Shown here one piece after another: positions 6,406 through 9,502 of a DNA stretch of 9,502 nt. The position numbers and the translations under genes were made by a program. The DNA is taken from contig CAVKYO010000073.1 in the NCBI GenBank assembly GCA_963660495.1, forward strand, positions 1 to 9,502. Direction: 5' to 3'. This DNA is from CAG-877 sp963660495. GTDB taxonomy: Bacteria; Bacillota_I; Bacilli_A; RF39; UBA660. The notes below the pieces were generated by a model that saw nothing but the letters and a program-made list of their open reading frames with translations, was not told the origin of the DNA and searched no databases. The first letter of the stretch is position 1. Each line of letters opens with the position of its first letter.

Positions 6406-7113
6406 ATGAAGCTTGAAGTTAGTAATTTAAAGAAAAGTTATGGTGGGAAGGTAGTTTTAGATAATATAGATTTTTCATTTGAATCTGGTAAGATCTATGG
6501 TCTTCTTGGCCGTAATGGTGCTGGTAAAACGACATTTTTTAATTCATTAAACTCTGATATTGATATTGACTCCGGTACTTTTTATCTTGAAGATGAGTAT
6601 GGTAAGAATAGCTTATCTACCAATGATATTGGCTATGTTGTATCGACTCCTATAGTGCCAGAATTTTTAACAGCTAGAGAATTTTTAGAATTTTTTATGG
6701 AAATAAATAAAGATAAAATAGATAAAGATAAAACAGTTGATGACTATTTTTCCTTGGTTAAAATAAGCAAAGAAGATCAAGACAAGTTATTGAAAGATTA
6801 TTCCCATGGTATGAAAAATAAGATGCAAATACTTATAAATGTTATTGCTCATCCTAAGGTTATTTTATTAGATGAACCATTGACTTCATTAGATGTTGTT
6901 GTCCAAGATGAGATGAAAAAGTTATTTAAATCATTAAAAAATAAACATGTTATTATATTTTCAACACATATTTTAGAAATAGCAATGGATTTGTGTGATG
7001 AAATTATTATATTAAGTAATGGTAAATTAGAACTTATAAAGAAGAGTAATTTAAATGCAAAAAATTATAAAGATAAAATTATTAATAGTTTGAAGGATAA
7101 GAAAAATGATTAA
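6406..7113 (+). CDS. ABC transporter ATP-binding protein
   Basis: A 235-residue ATPase subunit that powers the permease encoded next. Walker A is GRNGAGKT (35-42), the signature loop is YSHGMKNK (132-139) in place of LSGGQ, Walker B is VILLDEP (152-158) with catalytic E157, and the switch histidine is H188 in STHILE. The Q-loop glutamine appears to be a serine (GYVVSTPIVPEFL, S80). The short single-domain form and 'HGMK' signature resemble ABC-2-type exporters such as the bacitracin or YtrB-like group. I start at ATG 6406, because GAGGTG at 6394-6399 is 6 bases upstream; a GTG at 6397 lies inside that ribosome site. The end overlaps the permease start by 8 bases. The substrate is unknown; no peptide, antibiotic or regulator gene is adjacent. 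Confidence 0.92.
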   Translation: MKLEVSNLKKSYGGKVVLDNIDFSFESGKIYGLLGRNGAGKTTFFNSLNSDIDIDSGTFYLEDEYGKNSLSTNDIGYVVSTPIVPEFLTAREFLEFFMEINKDKIDKDKTVDDYFSLVKISKEDQDKLLKDYSHGMKNKMQILINVIAHPKVILLDEPLTSLDVVVQDEMKKLFKSLKNKHVIIFSTHILEIAMDLCDEIIILSNGKLELIKKSNLNAKNYKDKIINSLKDKKND

Positions 7114-8674
7114 TACTTTGAAGACGGCTTTAAAGATTGATTTAACATATTCTATTAATTCATATATTTATATATTTAAAAAATTACCTATATTAAAAAA
7201 AATTATAGGTGATAATGCTTATAAAAATGATAGATTAAAAAAAATTATTAGATTGTTTAGTGTCTTTATATCTTTATGTAAAGCTATATTTTTTAAATTA
7301 CTTTATTTCTTTGTTATATATTATATTTCTACTTTAATTAATAAGAATAATGTTACTGATACTTTTATATTTATTTATTTTATTTTTACTTTTATAGGTA
7401 TGGTTGTTAATTATTGTATTTTAAGTACAAGTAAGAAAAAGTACTTTTCATTAATACTATTTAATATGGATGCTAAAAAGTATATGAAAGCTTCACTTTT
7501 ATGGAATTTGTTTTTATCATTTATATTGAATTGTTTAGGTTTTTTAGTATTTTCTAAATTTTTAAATTATTCTGTTATTGATGCCTTGTTGCTTGTTTTA
7601 TTTAGTACAACTGCTAGAATTGTAGGAGATGCATTTAGTGTTTATTATTATAAGAAATATGGAATTATGTTTACTGCTGATTATAGACATACCCTTGTTG
7701 TTATTGGTGTATTTTTTGCGATAGGTAGTTTATCATTTTTTAATATTTTTGTACCTGATGCGGTAATTTATTGTACTTTATTTATATTTTTAATAGCTAG
7801 TGTCTTTTGTTATAAATATTTAATGAGTGTTAAAGATTATAAACTTATTTATAAGAAAATTAATAATTATGAAGCTAGTATTAGTAGTAATAATGGTAAT
7901 TTGTATGCTAGAAGTGAAATGGTTCAAATAAAAGAAAAAGATAAAGATATTGATAGTCGTAAATTAAAGAATAAAAAAGGGTATGATTTATTTAATACTA
8001 TATTTTTTGAAAGACATAAAGAAATACTAGTGAGAAGTGCTAGAAATTTAAGTATAATTTCAGCGTTAGTAATTATTGTTTTAAGTATTTTAGCTTGCAA
8101 CGATAAGAATCTTAGTAGTCAGATCGAGACATTTTTATTTAATAGGCTTGGTTGGTTTGTATTAATTATGTATCTTTTTAATAGAGGTTCCATTGTAACT
8201 CAGGCTATGTTTTATAATTGCGATCACGCTATGCTTAGATATAATTTTTATAGGAATCCTGATGTTATACTTGGATTATTTAAGAAAAGACTTGGTCTTT
8301 TGATAAAGATTAATTTGTTACCTGCTATTGTTATTGCTTTTGGTTGTTTAATATTACTTTGTGTGATTGACTCTATATCTTTAGAAGCTATTATGATTGT
8401 TGGTTTTATTGTTATACTTAGTATATTTTTTTCTGTACATTACTTGGTTATTTATTATTTGTTGCAGCCATATGATAAAAATTTACAAATAAAAAGTGTT
8501 TCTTATACTTTTGTTTCGCTTATTACTCTTGTTTTATCATATCTTTTATCTGACCTGGTATTATCTTCTGTATACTTTTCTGTATTAGGAATTATACTTA
8601 CAATTATTTATATCTTTGTTGCTTTAAAACTTGTTTATAAATACGCACCTAATACTTTTAAGATTCATAGTTGA
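7106..8674 (+). CDS. ABC transporter permease-like membrane protein, about 12 helices
   Basis: A 522-residue integral membrane protein with about twelve hydrophobic segments in two sets of six. The first set is near residues 60-79, 86-106, 131-150, 156-177, 196-215 and 218-239. The second set is near 315-331, 347-367, 402-422, 427-453, 465-485 and 488-510. A charged cytoplasmic-looking stretch (about 240-310, KEKDKDIDSRKLKNKK) separates them. This two-half layout suggests a fused or duplicated ABC-2-type permease, so one polypeptide may supply the whole channel for two ATPase copies. The ATG at 7106 lies within the ATPase gene (8-base overlap), with AAGGAT just upstream, so translation is coupled. 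It ends in TGA. I recognise no named family and cannot tell its cargo. No terminator is visible before the next promoter. Confidence 0.8.
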   Translation: MINTLKTALKIDLTYSINSYIYIFKKLPILKKIIGDNAYKNDRLKKIIRLFSVFISLCKAIFFKLLYFFVIYYISTLINKNNVTDTFIFIYFIFTFIGMVVNYCILSTSKKKYFSLILFNMDAKKYMKASLLWNLFLSFILNCLGFLVFSKFLNYSVIDALLLVLFSTTARIVGDAFSVYYYKKYGIMFTADYRHTLVVIGVFFAIGSLSFFNIFVPDAVIYCTLFIFLIASVFCYKYLMSVKDYKLIYKKINNYEASISSNNGNLYARSEMVQIKEKDKDIDSRKLKNKKGYDLFNTIFFERHKEILVRSARNLSIISALVIIVLSILACNDKNLSSQIETFLFNRLGWFVLIMYLFNRGSIVTQAMFYNCDHAMLRYNFYRNPDVILGLFKKRLGLLIKINLLPAIVIAFGCLILLCVIDSISLEAIMIVGFIVILSIFFSVHYLVIYYLLQPYDKNLQIKSVSYTFVSLITLVLSYLLSDLVLSSVYFSVLGIILTIIYIFVALKLVYKYAPNTFKIHS

Positions 8675-8684
8675 GGAGCTAAAT

Positions 8685-8713
8685 TTGACTTTTTATGTAT
8701 AATATTGTAAAAT
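8685..8713 (+). promoter_or_regulatory. Promoter for the glucosaminidase-like gene
   Basis: TTGACT (8685-8690) and TAAAAT (8708-8713) are separated by exactly 17 bases, with TG directly before the -10. The start codon is at 8752. A TATAAT at 8698-8703 is a competing -10, but it is only 7 bases after the TTGACT. Confidence 0.5.
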
Positions 8714-8751
8714 TTATACATTGATATTATTTAATGTCGAGGTGAATTTTA

Positions 8752-9426
8752 ATGAGAAAAACAAAAATTATTAGTGTTGTATTACTAATAATATCTGTTT
8801 TAATGGTTTCATTGGGAATAAAATTACAAGAAAATGCTTATAAGATTAATGATGATCTTTCATATAATGAAATAAATACAAATAATATAACTGCGACTTC
8901 TAATTCTTTAGCTTGTGAAGATACTGATTGTCGTGAAGATAATGCTTCTATTACAGCTATTGAAATGGAAACAGCACCAGCTTCTGTTATTGTTCCACCT
9001 AGAATTGAAGTGTTTGATGGTTTAACAATAGAAGAGTTAGCGGCAAAGTTAGATAGAAATTTAGGTACAGATATATTAGCGGGACAGGGTTACTTTATAG
9101 CGTCTAAATGTCTTGAACTTGGAATTGATCCTTATGTTGCGACTGCTATAATGTTACATGAAACAGGTTGTGGAAGTAGATGTTCAAATTTAGCGAGAAG
9201 TTGTTTTAATGTTGGCGGACAAAAAGGTTCTCCTGGATGTAATAATGGTAGTTATAAAAAATTTAATACTTTGGAAGAAGGTATTACTGGTTTTGTTAAT
9301 AACTTATATAAAAATTATTATAGTCAAGGATTAGACACAGTTGAAAAAATTGCTCCTAAGTATGCAGAAGGAAGTTCTTGGCCTACAAAAATAAATAATT
9401 ATGTTCAAAAAATTAGAAATAGTTAG
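8752..9426 (+). CDS. Membrane-anchored glucosaminidase-like cell-wall hydrolase
   Basis: A 224-residue protein. Residues 5-23 form one N-terminal membrane segment (KIISVVLLIISVLMVSLGI), residues 24-88 are a variable linker, and residues about 90-224 form a lysozyme-fold domain expected outside the cell. YFIASKCLELGIDPYVATAI is followed by MLHETGCGS, where E137 matches the catalytic glutamate of glucosaminidase (GH73-type) or related lysozyme-like domains. NVGGQKGSPGC and the later KKFNTLEEGITGFVNNLY and YAEGSSWPTKINNYVQKI are typical of this group. It probably cleaves peptidoglycan glycan strands in wall remodelling. Four cysteines (140, 144, 151, 163) cluster after the catalytic residue, which is unusual and may form disulfides. 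GAGGTG at 8739-8744 precedes ATG 8752 by 7 bases. Glucosaminidase and transglycosylase cannot be told apart by eye. Confidence 0.82.
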   Translation: MRKTKIISVVLLIISVLMVSLGIKLQENAYKINDDLSYNEINTNNITATSNSLACEDTDCREDNASITAIEMETAPASVIVPPRIEVFDGLTIEELAAKLDRNLGTDILAGQGYFIASKCLELGIDPYVATAIMLHETGCGSRCSNLARSCFNVGGQKGSPGCNNGSYKKFNTLEEGITGFVNNLYKNYYSQGLDTVEKIAPKYAEGSSWPTKINNYVQKIRNS

Positions 9427-9502
9427 AGAATGGATGATATCTGTTCTGTTAGTGTAAAGAGTTTTGGGGGAGAAAGTTAAGAAAGTTGAGTTTATAATAA
9501 AT

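Noticed and set aside
4764..9383. Depletion of GGCC sites as a trace of the restriction system
   Set aside because: By eye I find GGCC at 4764, 6508 and 9380. For AT-rich DNA of this length only a handful are expected, so no depletion can be claimed.
83..9426. Mycoplasma-type code with TGA as tryptophan
   Set aside because: Tryptophan is encoded by TGG throughout, TGA ends the permease gene, and no intact gene has an in-frame TGA.
9427..9502. Promoter at the window end (TATAAT at 9493-9498)
   Set aside because: There is no -35 at the right distance, no extended -10 TG, and the downstream gene lies outside the window.

Overview
The window is AT-rich and every credible gene reads on the + strand with short gaps or overlaps. 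Strong Shine-Dalgarno sequences and extended -10 promoters (TGnTATAAT) recur. This suggests a low-GC Firmicutes-type bacterium, perhaps a gut Bacilli or Mollicutes-related lineage. The code looks standard: TGA ends the ABC permease gene, TGG encodes Trp, and no intact gene has an in-frame TGA. The taxon is an inference from composition and style only.

Positions 1-1509 hold a promoter, a small DUF1292-like gene and a 365-residue protein of unknown function (Asp/Asn-rich middle, helical C-terminus), ending in a probable G-U-rich terminator. Positions 1519-4290 hold a second unit: a membrane-anchored HExxH metallopeptidase with a long Ser/Asn/Thr stalk, a Nudix hydrolase and UDP-glucose 4-epimerase (galE), closed by a strong terminator. 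The Nudix and galE genes overlap by one base.

Positions 4404-6323 hold a self-contained type II restriction-modification cassette with its own promoter and terminator. The C5-cytosine methyltransferase resembles M.HaeIII and the endonuclease resembles R.NgoPII, both GGCC-specific families. Both genes are broken. The methyltransferase is split over three frames, by a small deletion near 4851-4876 and a one-base loss near 5168-5171. The endonuclease is split by one extra T in a seven-T run at 5552-5558. Every frame-disrupting change I see lies in this cassette and the other genes are open, which favours real decay (or on/off switching at the T run) over random sequencing error. Codon endings also differ from galE just upstream, as expected for an acquired module.

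Positions 6346-8674 hold an ABC transporter pair (ATPase, then a 12-helix permease overlapping it by 8 bases). A perfect 9-bp inverted repeat lies just upstream of its promoter's -10 element. Positions 8685-9426 hold a promoter and a membrane-anchored glucosaminidase-like cell-wall hydrolase. The last 76 bases contain no gene I can support.

The most notable item is the wrecked GGCC restriction system. I saw no CRISPR array, tRNA, rRNA, transposase or clearly new defence system.
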